Positions 1 to 8,098 of a stretch of 36,235 nucleotides of DNA are shown piece after piece. The notes under the pieces are model-generated. The model was not told where the DNA came from. It did not search any database and saw only the letters and a list, made by a program, of their open reading frames with translations. The stretch's first letter is position 1, and the number at the start of each line of letters is the position of its first letter. The translations under genes and the position numbers were made by a program. The stretch comes from a virus: IMG/VR virus record IMGVR_UViG_3300005841_000059, positions 1-36,235 of that record. One strand, 5' to 3'.

Positions 1-337
1 CTACGAAGGCCAGCTAACCAACCCTGCGCACGTTGCCGTGGCGGTTGGCTATGACTGTTTCATCGGGCGCACATGCTGCATGCATTCCGTGATTCCGCAG
101 CCGCAAGCACTGTCACGAAAAATCGTGCGCGCATCCTTCGCGTATCCCTTCGACGTGTGCGGCTGCATGGCAGTGCTCGCGCTGGTGGATAGCCCTAACG
201 CACGTTCGCTTAGCTTGGTGCAGCGGCTAGGGTTCAAAGAGGTTTGCCGTATCCCGCACGGCGGCATTGAAGGCGATCTAGTCGTTATGCAAATGCTGCG
301 CGATGAATGCCCGTGGATACGGCGCACGTTGCACTAA
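1..337 (+). CDS. GNAT-family acetyltransferase, 3' portion (gene wraps the circle)
   Basis: The frame is open from base 2, so the window cuts the gene. Its 5' end is the GTG at 36210 at the other end of the window; joined, it gives about 120 residues. The C-terminal half has a GNAT-like pattern, SPNARSLSLVQRLGFKEV, where N and the RLGF stretch match the acetyl-CoA-binding end of the fold. GNAT enzymes transfer acetyl from acetyl-CoA to amines or protein N-termini; the substrate here is unknown. It lies between the tail protein ending at 36213 and the S74-domain protein starting at 350, inside the virion operon. The GTG at 38 is an in-frame internal codon rather than the likely start. Family fairly sure, substrate unknown. 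Confidence 0.75.
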   Translation, partial: YEGQLTNPAHVAVAVGYDCFIGRTCCMHSVIPQPQALSRKIVRASFAYPFDVCGCMAVLALVDSPNARSLSLVQRLGFKEVCRIPHGGIEGDLVVMQMLRDECPWIRRTLH

Positions 338-349
338 AGGGGAAAGCAC

Positions 350-1597
350 ATGGGCAAGAAAAGCGGTCCACCCCCGCCCGACTACACCGGGGCAGCGGAA
401 GCCACGTCGGAGAGCAACCGGGAAGCCTTGACTTCGCAAACGTGGGCTAACCGCGCGTCGCAAAGCAGCCCGTGGGGCGCCGAAACGTGGGAAGCCGGAA
501 TCGGTACGGACCCGGCCACGGGCCAGCAAGTCACAACGTGGAACCAAAAGACCACGCTAGACCCGCGCTTGCAGGCGACACTAGACACGCAACTCGACGT
601 GCAGGGGCAGCGCTCGCGCATGGCGCAGGGTTTGCTCGGACGCGCAGAGCAAGAAGTTAACACGCCGATTGATTACAGCGGCCTGAGCGATTGGGCGCGC
701 GCGCCTGGCACGGGCGGCATACAAACGGGCTTGGATTTCGGCGGCGTGCAAGGCGTGGAAGGCGCGCAGCAAGCGCGCCAGCGCGCGGAAGACGCCATGT
801 ACCAATCGGCCACGTCCCGCCTTGATCCGCAGTGGGACAAGAAACAACGCCAAATGGAAGCGCAGCTAGCGAACAGCGGAATCAGCCGCAACAGCGCCGC
901 GTACAAAAGCGCCATGGATGATCTACAAAAGGGACGCACCGACGCATACCAACAAGCGCAGTTGGCATCGTTTGCGGGCGGCGGCGCCGAAGCGCAGCGC
1001 CAGCAAGGCATGGACCTAGCGTTGCGCGGCGCGCAAGTGGGCGAAATCGGCCAACAAGGCGCCTTCGCCAATCAGGCGCAAGGGCTGCAATTCGGACAGG
1101 GCTTGCAGGCGGCAACTTTTGGCAACCAGCAGCGCCAGCAACAGCTAGCCGAAATGCTCAGCCAGCGCGGCTATTCGCTCAATGAAATTACGGCTTTGAT
1201 GAATGGGCAACAAGTCAACATGCCCAATTTCAGCAGCTACGGCCAATCCGGCAACGCGGGCGGCACCGACTACAGCGGCGCAGCTAGTAACGCATACGGT
1301 GCGCAGATGAGCCAGCAAAACGCACAGAACGCGGCAACAGGGCAGGCAGTGGCGGGGATAGGCTCAGCGGCTGCAATAGCAGCAATGGCGTTTTCCGACC
1401 GGGCTACCAAAGTTGTTTTGCGCCGCATCGCGCGCGATCCGCGCGGCTTCGGCATTTGGCTATTCCGCTACATCGGCGAAAGCGCGCCGCGTGTTGGCGT
1501 GGTTGCGCAGGAAGTGCGCCGCTATGTGCCCGCTGCCGTGCATGACGTGCGCGGTGTGCTGCGGGTGGACTATGCAATGTTGGCAAATGGAGGTTGA
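350..1597 (+). CDS. Virion-associated protein with C-terminal mini S74 chaperone domain
   Basis: 415 residues; start set by a strong AAAGGGGAAAG ribosome site just upstream. The first ~330 residues are Gln/Ala/Gly-rich, with a PPPPDYTGAAEA start seen in podoviral internal or tail-associated proteins. The last ~67 residues resemble the S74 intramolecular chaperone: FSDRATK (Ser349, Lys354, the Ser+5 Lys spacing of the endosialidase dyad), then VGVVAQEVRRYVP and VDYAML. S74 domains help trimeric fibres fold and then cut themselves off. This copy is much shorter than usual. It sits between the GNAT gene and further virion genes. Either a tail-tip/fibre-anchor protein or an internal virion protein; cleavage is an inference. 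Confidence 0.7.
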   Translation: MGKKSGPPPPDYTGAAEATSESNREALTSQTWANRASQSSPWGAETWEAGIGTDPATGQQVTTWNQKTTLDPRLQATLDTQLDVQGQRSRMAQGLLGRAEQEVNTPIDYSGLSDWARAPGTGGIQTGLDFGGVQGVEGAQQARQRAEDAMYQSATSRLDPQWDKKQRQMEAQLANSGISRNSAAYKSAMDDLQKGRTDAYQQAQLASFAGGGAEAQRQQGMDLALRGAQVGEIGQQGAFANQAQGLQFGQGLQAATFGNQQRQQQLAEMLSQRGYSLNEITALMNGQQVNMPNFSSYGQSGNAGGTDYSGAASNAYGAQMSQQNAQNAATGQAVAGIGSAAAIAAMAFSDRATKVVLRRIARDPRGFGIWLFRYIGESAPRVGVVAQEVRRYVPAAVHDVRGVLRVDYAMLANGG

Positions 1598-1600
1598 GCC

Positions 1601-2047
1601 ATGTCTAGTTTGATGCCCCCCCAACCCATGGACCCGCAAACAGCGGCACTTATGCAGCAAGGCGGGGGCGTGGGCCCGCTGCCCGTGGACCCGCAAACTC
1701 AAGCGGCGATGCAGCAAGGCGCCCCGGTGGGGCCCAGCGTGCCCGGTGTCCCGGGCCAGCTAGACCCCGCGTTGATTAAGCAAATGTTGTTGCTCAACGC
1801 GCAGGGGCCCAAAGCCGAACAAGCAAAGCGGCAACTGGCACTAGCGGACAAGTTGCGCGCCGATGCAACGGGCATGGGCAAGAGCCAAAGCCCGATCAAC
1901 ACGCCGAATTGGGCGGGCACGCTCGCGGGCGTGCTATCGAACTACGCTGCTGGAAAAATGGACAAAGAAGCGCAGGCAACCAACGCGGGACTAGCGCAAG
2001 AGCGCATGGACCGTTACGGCGATTTTTTCCAAGGGCTAGGCAACTAG
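1601..2047 (+). CDS. Small Pro/Gln-rich virion-operon protein, function unknown
   Basis: 148 residues, with a clear GGAGG ribosome site and only 3 bases after the preceding stop, so co-translated with it. The N-terminal half is low complexity and carries a repeated motif: MDPQTAALMQQGGGVGPLP then VDPQTQAAMQQGAPVGPS. The C-terminal half is helical and ends FFQGLG. No enzymatic motif is seen. The location between the S74-domain protein and a putative ejection protein suggests a minor structural or internal virion protein. Confidence 0.6.
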   Translation: MSSLMPPQPMDPQTAALMQQGGGVGPLPVDPQTQAAMQQGAPVGPSVPGVPGQLDPALIKQMLLLNAQGPKAEQAKRQLALADKLRADATGMGKSQSPINTPNWAGTLAGVLSNYAAGKMDKEAQATNAGLAQERMDRYGDFFQGLGN

Positions 2048-2054
2048 CGGCGCC

Positions 2055-3143
2055 ATGGCTGGTTACGCGTTCCCCCTCACACTCGGCGCCGCGCAGCCCG
2101 CAGCGGCTGCTATGCCCGCGTCCGCCCCTGGGGACTATGTAGACCCCTACGCGGCCCAATTGGCGGCGCTGCAAGCCCGTATCGCGCAGCCTGGCGCCCC
2201 CATGTATTCCGAAGAGGAAGTAGCCCAGCGCAAGGGCGCCAACGCGCGCGACTATCAGCTAGGGCTGTTGGGGCTACTCAGCGGCGACCAAAACCTAGGG
2301 GCTGTGGGCGGGCAAGTGTTCAAGCAAGCGCTAGCCGCGCGCCAACCGCACGTCACGGAAAAAGGCGTGGCCGATCCGCTAACCGGGCAATTCAACTACA
2401 ACCCCGCGTATCAGCGCGAACGCGACGAAACGCAGCTAGACCAACTGCAACGCTACAGCGCGCAGTCACGCGCGCAGTACGACGAAAACCGCCGCAAGGC
2501 GGGCGAAGCCGCAGAGCTTGCACGCCAGCGCAGCGAAGATCAACGCATCTTGCGCGGGATGATGGCGGGCAACACGGCAGGGCGGAATGCGGACGTGCAG
2601 CAATCGCGCTTGTGGACGGTGGAAGACCGCATGGCCGATGATTTCCGCAAAGAGACTAGCAAGGATCAAGGCGTTATCGGTGCATTCCATGGCCTGCGCG
2701 CTACCGCTGCCAAGGGGGACGCGGCAAGCGATATGGGCATGATTTTCCAATTCATGAAAACGCTGGACCCAAGCAGCACGGTGCGCGAAGGCGAATTTGC
2801 TACGGCGCAAAACGCGGCGGGCATCCCCGCGCGAGTGATGAACCAATACAACCGGGCGCTAACGGGAAACTTCCTGAACAAGCAACAGCGCGCCGAAATG
2901 CTGGGGGTGGCTGAACGCTTGGCGCAGCAAGCCGAAGCGAACGTGAACGACACCGCCAAGCGTTACCGCGCCACGGGCAAGCGCCGCCCCGGCCTGGACC
3001 TAGACACCATCACTAGCGGCTATGGCGCCGACGATGCAGCGCCAGCGCCAGCGGCAGCGCCGAAGCCGCCCGGCAAAGCCGCAGCGCTCAGCGCGCAGGA
3101 AGCCTCAGAGCTTGAGCAACTACGCCAGCGGTTCAAGAAGTAG
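2055..3143 (+). CDS. Putative internal virion / ejection protein (first)
   Basis: 362 residues, charged and helix-rich with long Arg/Glu/Gln stretches around residues 110-180 that look like coiled coil. The segment MIFQFMKTLDPSSTVREGEF followed by an ATAQNAAGIP stretch (about residues 228-260) is a pattern I associate with podoviral internal proteins. The C-terminus has an Ala/Pro linker then a helical tail ending in QRFKK. By family knowledge such proteins ride in the head and leave with the DNA to span the cell envelope. The position directly before a second, larger candidate supports this. No catalytic motif seen. Confidence 0.6.
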   Translation: MAGYAFPLTLGAAQPAAAAMPASAPGDYVDPYAAQLAALQARIAQPGAPMYSEEEVAQRKGANARDYQLGLLGLLSGDQNLGAVGGQVFKQALAARQPHVTEKGVADPLTGQFNYNPAYQRERDETQLDQLQRYSAQSRAQYDENRRKAGEAAELARQRSEDQRILRGMMAGNTAGRNADVQQSRLWTVEDRMADDFRKETSKDQGVIGAFHGLRATAAKGDAASDMGMIFQFMKTLDPSSTVREGEFATAQNAAGIPARVMNQYNRALTGNFLNKQQRAEMLGVAERLAQQAEANVNDTAKRYRATGKRRPGLDLDTITSGYGADDAAPAPAAAPKPPGKAAALSAQEASELEQLRQRFKK

Positions 3144-3154
3144 AGGCACACGCC

Positions 3155-5056
3155 ATGGACCCACGCGAAGAATTGCAAGCGCTGCGCCGAATGGCGGAAC
3201 TGGAAGCCAAGGCGCACGGCGCCAGCGCGCCCGCGCCGAAGGCACCCGCGCAAGCACTCGCGCCAATGAACGTGGACCCTACCGAAGGCATGAGCTATGG
3301 GTCGCGGCTGGCCGCTAGCGCGGGCGCTGGCATGGAAGACCTATGGCTAGGCGGAAAGCAGCGCCTGTATGACGCCATCGGCACCAAGCAGCAACAAGCC
3401 AACGTGCAAGAGGAAGTGGAAGAAAAGCGCGCGCGCGATAAGTTGCTGATTGACAAGACAGCCGGGGGCGGCATCGCGCAAGCCATCGGCCAATCCGCGC
3501 CCCTGTTGTTGCTGCCGGGCGGGCAAGGCATGGCCGCGCGCACGATGATCGGCGCCGCAACGGGCGCCGCTGCCGGGGCTTTGCAGCCTACTGTGGGCGA
3601 TGAAAGCGCCATGCGCAACACGCTGGCAGGCGGTGCCCTGGGCGGTGCGTTCCCGCTGGCAATGGGCGCCATCAAAGGCGGCTACAACATAGCGCGCGGC
3701 TTCACCAAGGCCGGGGCACAGGAACGTGCAGCGCAAGACCTTGTGCAAGACCTTGTGGCTAAGGGCACCGCGCCAGCGGACGCGGCCAAGGCTGCGCATG
3801 CCATGGCGGACCAACTGGAGCAAACCGCAGCGGCGCATGCAGCGGCGGGGCCTGGCGGCATCCCGCTAAGCGCGGCTGCGGCAACCGGGAACCGGGAGCT
3901 AGCGCAAGCGGAGCGGGTTTCGCGCATGCGCAACCCGGCAGCGTGGGCCGACCTTGACGAGCAAACCGCGCGCGCGATGGCGAACAAGGTGAAGACGGGC
4001 ACCAGCGCCGCCACGGAAATCGGCCCGCGCAAGGCAGCGCGAAACACGGCTTACGAAGCCTTGAAGCAGGACGCCTTGCAATCGGTAGACCATGACGCCT
4101 TCGCCACGATGCGAACCGGCCTGCGCGAAGGGCTGGAAGCCGCCAAGCGTTCGCCCGAAGCGATTAATGATGACGTGTCGTCCGCGCTGAACAAGCTGGC
4201 AAAGCAAATGGACGAACACGGGGACGCGTTCTCGCCCGAACACCTAATGGAAGTGCGCAAGAATTTGTCCGCTGGCGCCTACGATAAGTTTGGCAAATCA
4301 TCCGACCCGTACAAGACAGCACCGCGCAGCGCCAAATCAATCATTGCGCTAAAGGACAGCATTGACGGCATATTGGATGCAGCCACGGGGGACAAGTGGT
4401 CCCCTGTGAATGCGTCTTACCGTGCGTTGTCTGGTGACGTGGACAAGGCCAAAGCAGCGCAGGCGGTGCGCAATGTGTTTTTTGATCCCGAAACAGGCGT
4501 AGCCCGCCGCTTCGCAGTGGATGCCGCAGGCGAAGTGCCGCGCATGACGGAAGGCGGCTTGGCGCGGGCCACGGAAGCGGCGCGCGGGCGCGCGGGCGCT
4601 AGTCTGCTGGACGACGAAGGCAAGCAAGCGCTAGCGCAAACAATGGAAGCGATCCGCAAGCAGAACCACTTGCAAACGCTCAACCGTGCAGCCACGGGCG
4701 GCGGCGGGTCCGCCACTGCCCCTAACCTGATTGCGCTGGCGCAGGACCACGCCTTGACCCAAGCACTAGACGCGGCAACAAAACATGGCGTTGTGATGTC
4801 AACGCTTGTTGGTGCTGGCAGGACAGCCCAAAACATCGCGCGCGCGAAATCGCAAGGCGTGGTGGATGCTGGCTTGCAAGACCCCGCTACTATGGCCGCA
4901 TTGCTGCGCGCTGGCGTGCAAAAGGCGGGCAGTGCGGCGCCTGGCACAAAAGCGGACATGGTGAAGGCTGCATTGTTGGCGCGCGCACTGAACACGGGGG
5001 CAAGCGGTGCGCCCGTGCAGTGGTTCTCCCGCCCACACGAAGCGCAAGACAACTAG
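3155..5056 (+). CDS. Putative large ejection / internal virion protein (second)
   Basis: 633 residues; start has GAGG 9 bases upstream. Residues about 100-180 are a Gly/Ala-rich hydrophobic stretch (LLLLPGG, IGAATGAAAGAL, GGALGGAFPLAMGAI) able to insert in membranes. The rest is Ala/Lys/Glu-rich and helical. This mix of a membrane-active Gly/Ala segment with long helices is typical of phage DNA-ejection proteins. No lysozyme or transglycosylase motif was recognised, so it does not clearly supply a wall-cutting activity. It comes directly before the tail fibre. Function is inferred from composition and position. Confidence 0.6.
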   Translation: MDPREELQALRRMAELEAKAHGASAPAPKAPAQALAPMNVDPTEGMSYGSRLAASAGAGMEDLWLGGKQRLYDAIGTKQQQANVQEEVEEKRARDKLLIDKTAGGGIAQAIGQSAPLLLLPGGQGMAARTMIGAATGAAAGALQPTVGDESAMRNTLAGGALGGAFPLAMGAIKGGYNIARGFTKAGAQERAAQDLVQDLVAKGTAPADAAKAAHAMADQLEQTAAAHAAAGPGGIPLSAAAATGNRELAQAERVSRMRNPAAWADLDEQTARAMANKVKTGTSAATEIGPRKAARNTAYEALKQDALQSVDHDAFATMRTGLREGLEAAKRSPEAINDDVSSALNKLAKQMDEHGDAFSPEHLMEVRKNLSAGAYDKFGKSSDPYKTAPRSAKSIIALKDSIDGILDAATGDKWSPVNASYRALSGDVDKAKAAQAVRNVFFDPETGVARRFAVDAAGEVPRMTEGGLARATEAARGRAGASLLDDEGKQALAQTMEAIRKQNHLQTLNRAATGGGGSATAPNLIALAQDHALTQALDAATKHGVVMSTLVGAGRTAQNIARAKSQGVVDAGLQDPATMAALLRAGVQKAGSAAPGTKADMVKAALLARALNTGASGAPVQWFSRPHEAQDN

Positions 5057-5067
5057 GAGCACTCAAC

Positions 5068-7065
5068 ATGCCGCGCAACTCTTCGGGTGTCTACACGCTG
5101 CCGGACAGTAACCCGGTAGTGCCTGACACGTTCATTGAAACGGATTGGGCAAACCCAACGCTAGCCGACATCGCGCAAGCGCTGTCCGATAGCCTGGACC
5201 GCAACGGGCGGGGCAACATGCTGGCCCCGTTCAAGTTCACGGACGGCAGCGAAGCGGCCCCTTCTATCTCATTCGGCAGCGAACCCACCAGCGGTTTCTA
5301 TCGGCCAGCTAACCGGGTTGTTGCCGTGGCTATCTCAGGCGCGGAAGTGGCGCGCTGGACCGACACGGCCTACACGCTGCAAACACCCGTGCTCCTGCCC
5401 GATGGCACGCTAGCCGCGCCTGCACTGGCGTTTGAAGCCCAAATGAACACGGGGCTATATCGCCCGGGGCCGAATGAACTAGGCGTGGCTGTGGCGGGTG
5501 TCGAAAGTGCGCGCTTCACTGTGGCGGGTTCAAGGCTAGCCCTGCAAGACGGAACCGCCGCCGCGCCATCGCTCGCGTTTCAAAACGAACTGTCCACCGG
5601 CATCTACCGCCCCGGCGCAGGCATGATGGCGCTAACGGTGCTTGGTGTGAATGCCGCGCATGTGGACAGCGGGGGCCTACGCATCGGGAACGGCAGCGCA
5701 GCGGCGCCGATGTTTTCCTTTGCCGCTGAACCTACAACCGGCCTGTTTCGCGGTTCTCCGGGAATCATGAGCGTAGCGGTGCAGGGGACGGAAGTGATCC
5801 GCTTCCAACCCGCTGTTGTCTACATGCTAAAAAATGCGGTCATGAACACGCCTAACCCCGTCTTTGTTATGACCAAAGGGGCATCCGGGGAGTCAGTGAC
5901 TATCTACGGGTCCACGGGCGGAATCGGGCGCTGGGGCCTGTTGCTTGGCGATACTGCGGGCGAAACAGGCGCCAACGCGGGCAGCAACTTCGCCTTGCAG
6001 CGCATCGCCGATGGCGGGGCGCCCATTGATAACCCCATCGCCGTTACCCGCGCGGATGGCCGGGTACTAATGAACCTGCTATCCGTTGCTGGCGGCAGTG
6101 CAGCCGCCCCCGCATACACCTTTCTCGGCAACTACAACACCGGCTTGTTTTTGCCTTCGGCGGGCGTGGTTGGCATTGCGGCGGCTGGTGTGGAAGCGGT
6201 GCGGTTCTCGACAGCTAGCGTATTTAACGTGCCCATCTACGTTGCTGGTGGCGCTCCCGAAATCCACTTGGACCGGCCCGTGTTCACCACGGAAGCCAAC
6301 GTGTTTGGCTCTCTCAATGGTGTCAACCGCTGGCGCATGACCTTTGGCGATTCCGCTACCGAAACCGGCGCCAATGCGGGCAGCAATTTTTCTATCGTGC
6401 GCTTCAACGATGCAGGCGCCATCCTGGGGGTTCCCTTTGCGATCAACCGCGCCACTGGCGATTCCAGTTTCACCGGCAGCGTAGCTGTAAGCGGCAACGT
6501 GCGGGCTGTGGCTGGCTTGTACGTTGGAAACGATTTCAGTTTCGGACTTTTCACGCAGGGGGCATTCCGTGTGCTGGGCTTCGCTGGTGCCTGGGCCCTG
6601 AAGTGGGACTCCGCGCAGGGCAACTTGACGTACCGCAACAACTCCGATGCCATCCTCTACGGCTTGCAGGCTGACGGAAATTTCACTGTCAACCTTGGCG
6701 CGGGCTACCAGCCTGGCGGCGGTGCCTGGGGAACCCTGAGCGATGCGCGTATCAAGCGGGACGTGGTGGACTACACGCAGGGCCTTGCCCAAGTGCTGGC
6801 GCTTCGCCCGCGCCGCTTCCACTACAACGAAGCATCCGGCTACAACACGGAAAAGGAATACGTGGGCCTTGTCGCGCAGGAAGTGCAGCCCGTGATGCCC
6901 GAAATGATTAGCGAGCAAGAGGGCAACGGGCAGGGCCCGCGCACGGTGCTGGCAATGAACACCACAGCGCTAACCTATGCGCTGGTGAATTCAGTAAAGG
7001 AACTGGCAACGCTGGTGGAAGCGCTGGACTTTCGCCTAACCAACATTGAAGGGGCGCTACATTGA
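5068..7065 (+). CDS. Tail fibre with internal repeats and autoproteolytic S74 chaperone
   Basis: 665 residues. Start chosen at the ATG at 5068 because AGGAG lies 9 bases upstream; an earlier in-frame GTG at 5020 would lie inside the preceding gene. The shaft carries five copies of a ~40-residue module beginning near residues 59, 112, 161, 209 and 343, with the pattern DGSxAAPxxxF....TGxYRP...ExxRF. Two longer inserts share GD..(G/T)ETGANAGSNF. The C-terminus is a full S74 domain: LSDARIKRDV with Ser558 and Lys563, then YVGLVAQEVQPVMPEM. By family knowledge the chaperone trimerises the fibre and cuts itself off before the Ser. It decides host receptor binding. Confidence 0.88.
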   Translation: MPRNSSGVYTLPDSNPVVPDTFIETDWANPTLADIAQALSDSLDRNGRGNMLAPFKFTDGSEAAPSISFGSEPTSGFYRPANRVVAVAISGAEVARWTDTAYTLQTPVLLPDGTLAAPALAFEAQMNTGLYRPGPNELGVAVAGVESARFTVAGSRLALQDGTAAAPSLAFQNELSTGIYRPGAGMMALTVLGVNAAHVDSGGLRIGNGSAAAPMFSFAAEPTTGLFRGSPGIMSVAVQGTEVIRFQPAVVYMLKNAVMNTPNPVFVMTKGASGESVTIYGSTGGIGRWGLLLGDTAGETGANAGSNFALQRIADGGAPIDNPIAVTRADGRVLMNLLSVAGGSAAAPAYTFLGNYNTGLFLPSAGVVGIAAAGVEAVRFSTASVFNVPIYVAGGAPEIHLDRPVFTTEANVFGSLNGVNRWRMTFGDSATETGANAGSNFSIVRFNDAGAILGVPFAINRATGDSSFTGSVAVSGNVRAVAGLYVGNDFSFGLFTQGAFRVLGFAGAWALKWDSAQGNLTYRNNSDAILYGLQADGNFTVNLGAGYQPGGGAWGTLSDARIKRDVVDYTQGLAQVLALRPRRFHYNEASGYNTEKEYVGLVAQEVQPVMPEMISEQEGNGQGPRTVLAMNTTALTYALVNSVKELATLVEALDFRLTNIEGALH

Positions 7066-7277
7066 GCGATCAACTTTTGCACCTGTCCCTAACACCGCAG
7101 CGGCTGGATTACATCGCGCAAGTGTTGGCGCAACGTCCATGGGCCGAAGCGGACCCGGTGTTGCAGGACATCCGACAGCAAGTGGCACGGCAACAGGCCC
7201 AGCAGCCCGCGCCTGCCCCGACCATTGCGGCCAACGGACACGACCCTGTGTCCGCGCCGCACTTCGCGGCGCAGTAG
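7062..7277 (+). CDS. Small conserved-type phage protein after the tail fibre, unknown
   Basis: 71 residues from a TTG start that overlaps the tail-fibre stop (TTGA), with GAAGGGGCG upstream as ribosome site; translational coupling is likely. Sequence starts MSDQLLHLSLTPQRLDYIAQ; the first ~45 residues are helical, followed by a Gln/Ala/Pro-rich tail. I recognise the style (LTPxxLDYIxxxLxxRPW) from small ORFs between tail and lysis genes in phages but know no function. No membrane segment. Confidence 0.6.
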   Translation: MSDQLLHLSLTPQRLDYIAQVLAQRPWAEADPVLQDIRQQVARQQAQQPAPAPTIAANGHDPVSAPHFAAQ

Positions 7278-7293
7278 CGCAAAGGGGGTTCCC

Positions 7294-7431
7294 ATGCTGG
7301 CAATTGCTTTCCTGATTGCGGCGCTAATTCTTTTCATCTTGGCCGCTATCGCGGTGCCGGTGCCGCGCATCAACCTAGTGGCTGCGGGGCTGGCGTGCTG
7401 GGTCGCATCGTCGCTTGTTGGGCATCTGTAG
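7294..7431 (+). CDS. 45-residue membrane protein, candidate holin-like
   Basis: Start ATG at 7294 follows AAAGGGGG. The product is almost all hydrophobic: MLAIAFLIAALILFILAAIA forms one membrane segment, then a short VPVPRIN turn, then a second segment NLVAAGLACWVASSLVGHL. Two short segments, small size and position after the fibre gene fit a holin or a small membrane partner in lysis. Such tiny proteins are common and rarely tested, so holin is only a suggestion. Its 3' end overlaps the lipoprotein gene starting at 7395 in another frame. Confidence 0.5.
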   Translation: MLAIAFLIAALILFILAAIAVPVPRINLVAAGLACWVASSLVGHL

Positions 7432-7568
7432 CCCTTGCGGGCTGTGCCTACATTTCCGGGCCGTGCGAAGTCAGCACGGCCCCGGAGCGGCGCGCGGTGT
7501 GCGAAGTGGGCGGGGTGCTGGTGCTCATGCCTGCATCGGTGCTGGAAGCGCTGCGCCCGGCGCCATGA
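7395..7568 (+). CDS. 57-residue lipoprotein overlapping the upstream gene (Rz1-like position)
   Basis: GTG start at 7395, inside the 45-residue membrane gene and in a different frame; stop TGA at 7566-7568. Residues 1-16 form a lipoprotein signal (MLGRIVACWASVALAG) ending in a lipobox, ALAG followed by Cys17. The mature part is about 41 residues, with two further Cys in SGPCEVSTAPERRAVCEV. A small outer-membrane lipoprotein starting inside an inner-membrane gene is the classical arrangement of Rz/Rz1 spanin genes, but the upstream partner lacks the long periplasmic coiled coil of Rz, and this product is not proline-rich. Lipoprotein prediction is good; spanin role is weak. Confidence 0.55.
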   Translation: MLGRIVACWASVALAGCAYISGPCEVSTAPERRAVCEVGGVLVLMPASVLEALRPAP

Positions 7569-7590
7569 AAAAAGCCCCCATGCGGGGCTT
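7568..7590 (-). terminator. Intrinsic terminator for the - strand membrane gene
   Basis: Stem AAGCCCC (7572-7578) pairs with GGGGCTT (7584-7590). The A-run at 7568-7573 becomes a U-run at the 3' end of a - strand transcript, so it ends transcription coming from the gene at 7611-7829. Confidence 0.7.
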
Positions 7591-7610
7591 GCAGGGGGTC
7601 AGCCGGGGGC

Positions 7611-7829
7611 TTAGGGCTTCGGGTCGCGCATGACCAGCCCACTTACAGCGAAGCCGCCTAGCACGCCTGCCACGATGCCCCACCCGGGGCCCATGGTCAG
7701 CGCTAGCGCAAGCTCGACCACAGCAAGCAGGACAGCCACACCCCACACACCGGGAACGCCCGTGGTGCAGCCCTTGTGCAAGTCATAGCCAGCGATCAGG
7801 ATGAACGCGGCCCAAAGAACGATAGTCAT
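7611..7829 (-). CDS. 72-residue membrane protein with lysogenic-type promoter (moron candidate)
   Basis: Isolated - strand gene between the late operon and the integrase, with its own promoter and terminator. Three hydrophobic stretches: IVLWAAFILIAGY (residues 3-15), VPGVWGVAVLLAVVELALAL (about 25-44) and WGIVAGVLGGFAVSGLVM (about 49-66). The ATG lacks a ribosome site but lies exactly where transcription should begin (see promoter entry). A single-gene unit next to the integrase is where prophage-expressed extras (superinfection exclusion or surface change) often sit. Holin is possible but less likely on this strand. Function unknown. Confidence 0.6.
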   Translation of the reverse strand: MTIVLWAAFILIAGYDLHKGCTTGVPGVWGVAVLLAVVELALALTMGPGWGIVAGVLGGFAVSGLVMRDPKP

Positions 7830-7835
7830 GCACGC

Positions 7836-7864
7836 AGCATACGCGCGCCGTGCGAAGGCTTCAA
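7836..7864 (-). promoter_or_regulatory. Sigma70 promoter of the membrane gene, predicted leaderless
   Basis: On the - strand: TTGAAG (7864-7859), a 17-base spacer, then TATGCT (7841-7836). Six bases follow before the ATG at 7829, so the expected start of transcription falls at or next to the A of ATG and no leader or ribosome site is present. Confidence 0.6.
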
Positions 7865-7994
7865 CCGACTAGGATATTGGGTCATCCCGTGGTGTCACGT
7901 TGTGCGTGCACGGCGGGTCCAACAGTCCTAGTTGTGGACTATTTAACAGTAACCCTGCCGGTAAGCGTTCCAGCCGATGAGCGGCAAACCCTTA

Positions 7995-8009
7995 TGAATC
8001 AAGCACTTA
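7995..8009 (+). repeat. 15-base direct repeat, copy 1 (candidate integrase/Xis arm site)
   Basis: TGAATCAAGCACTTA, identical to 8084-8098, 89 bases apart. The reverse complement of 13 of these bases also occurs at 20788-20800. Confidence 0.7.
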
Positions 8010-8083
8010 GGGTGCGGGTTGCGATTGAAGCCCGGAAGCGAATGCATGCCCGTAGTGTACGCGCATACGTGCGGATTCCCTTC

Positions 8084-8098
8084 TGAATCAAGCACTTA
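8084..8098 (+). repeat. 15-base direct repeat, copy 2
   Basis: Exact second copy of TGAATCAAGCACTTA, upstream of the integrase. Followed by a T-run (CGTTTTTTGCC). Confidence 0.7.

Noticed and set aside
3155-5056. Ejection protein as virion lysozyme
   Set aside because: No Glu/Asp catalytic context of lysozymes or transglycosylases could be recognised; composition fits membrane insertion instead.
5020-5067. Upstream GTG start for the tail fibre
   Set aside because: Lies inside the end of the preceding gene and has no ribosome site, unlike the ATG at 5068 with AGGAG.
6079-6918. 279-residue - strand ORF opposite the tail fibre
   Set aside because: Antisense shadow of a clearly coding S74 fibre; composition not protein-like.
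7850-8086. 78-residue + strand ORF upstream of int
   Set aside because: No ribosome site; overlaps the repeat-bearing candidate attP and the - strand promoter.
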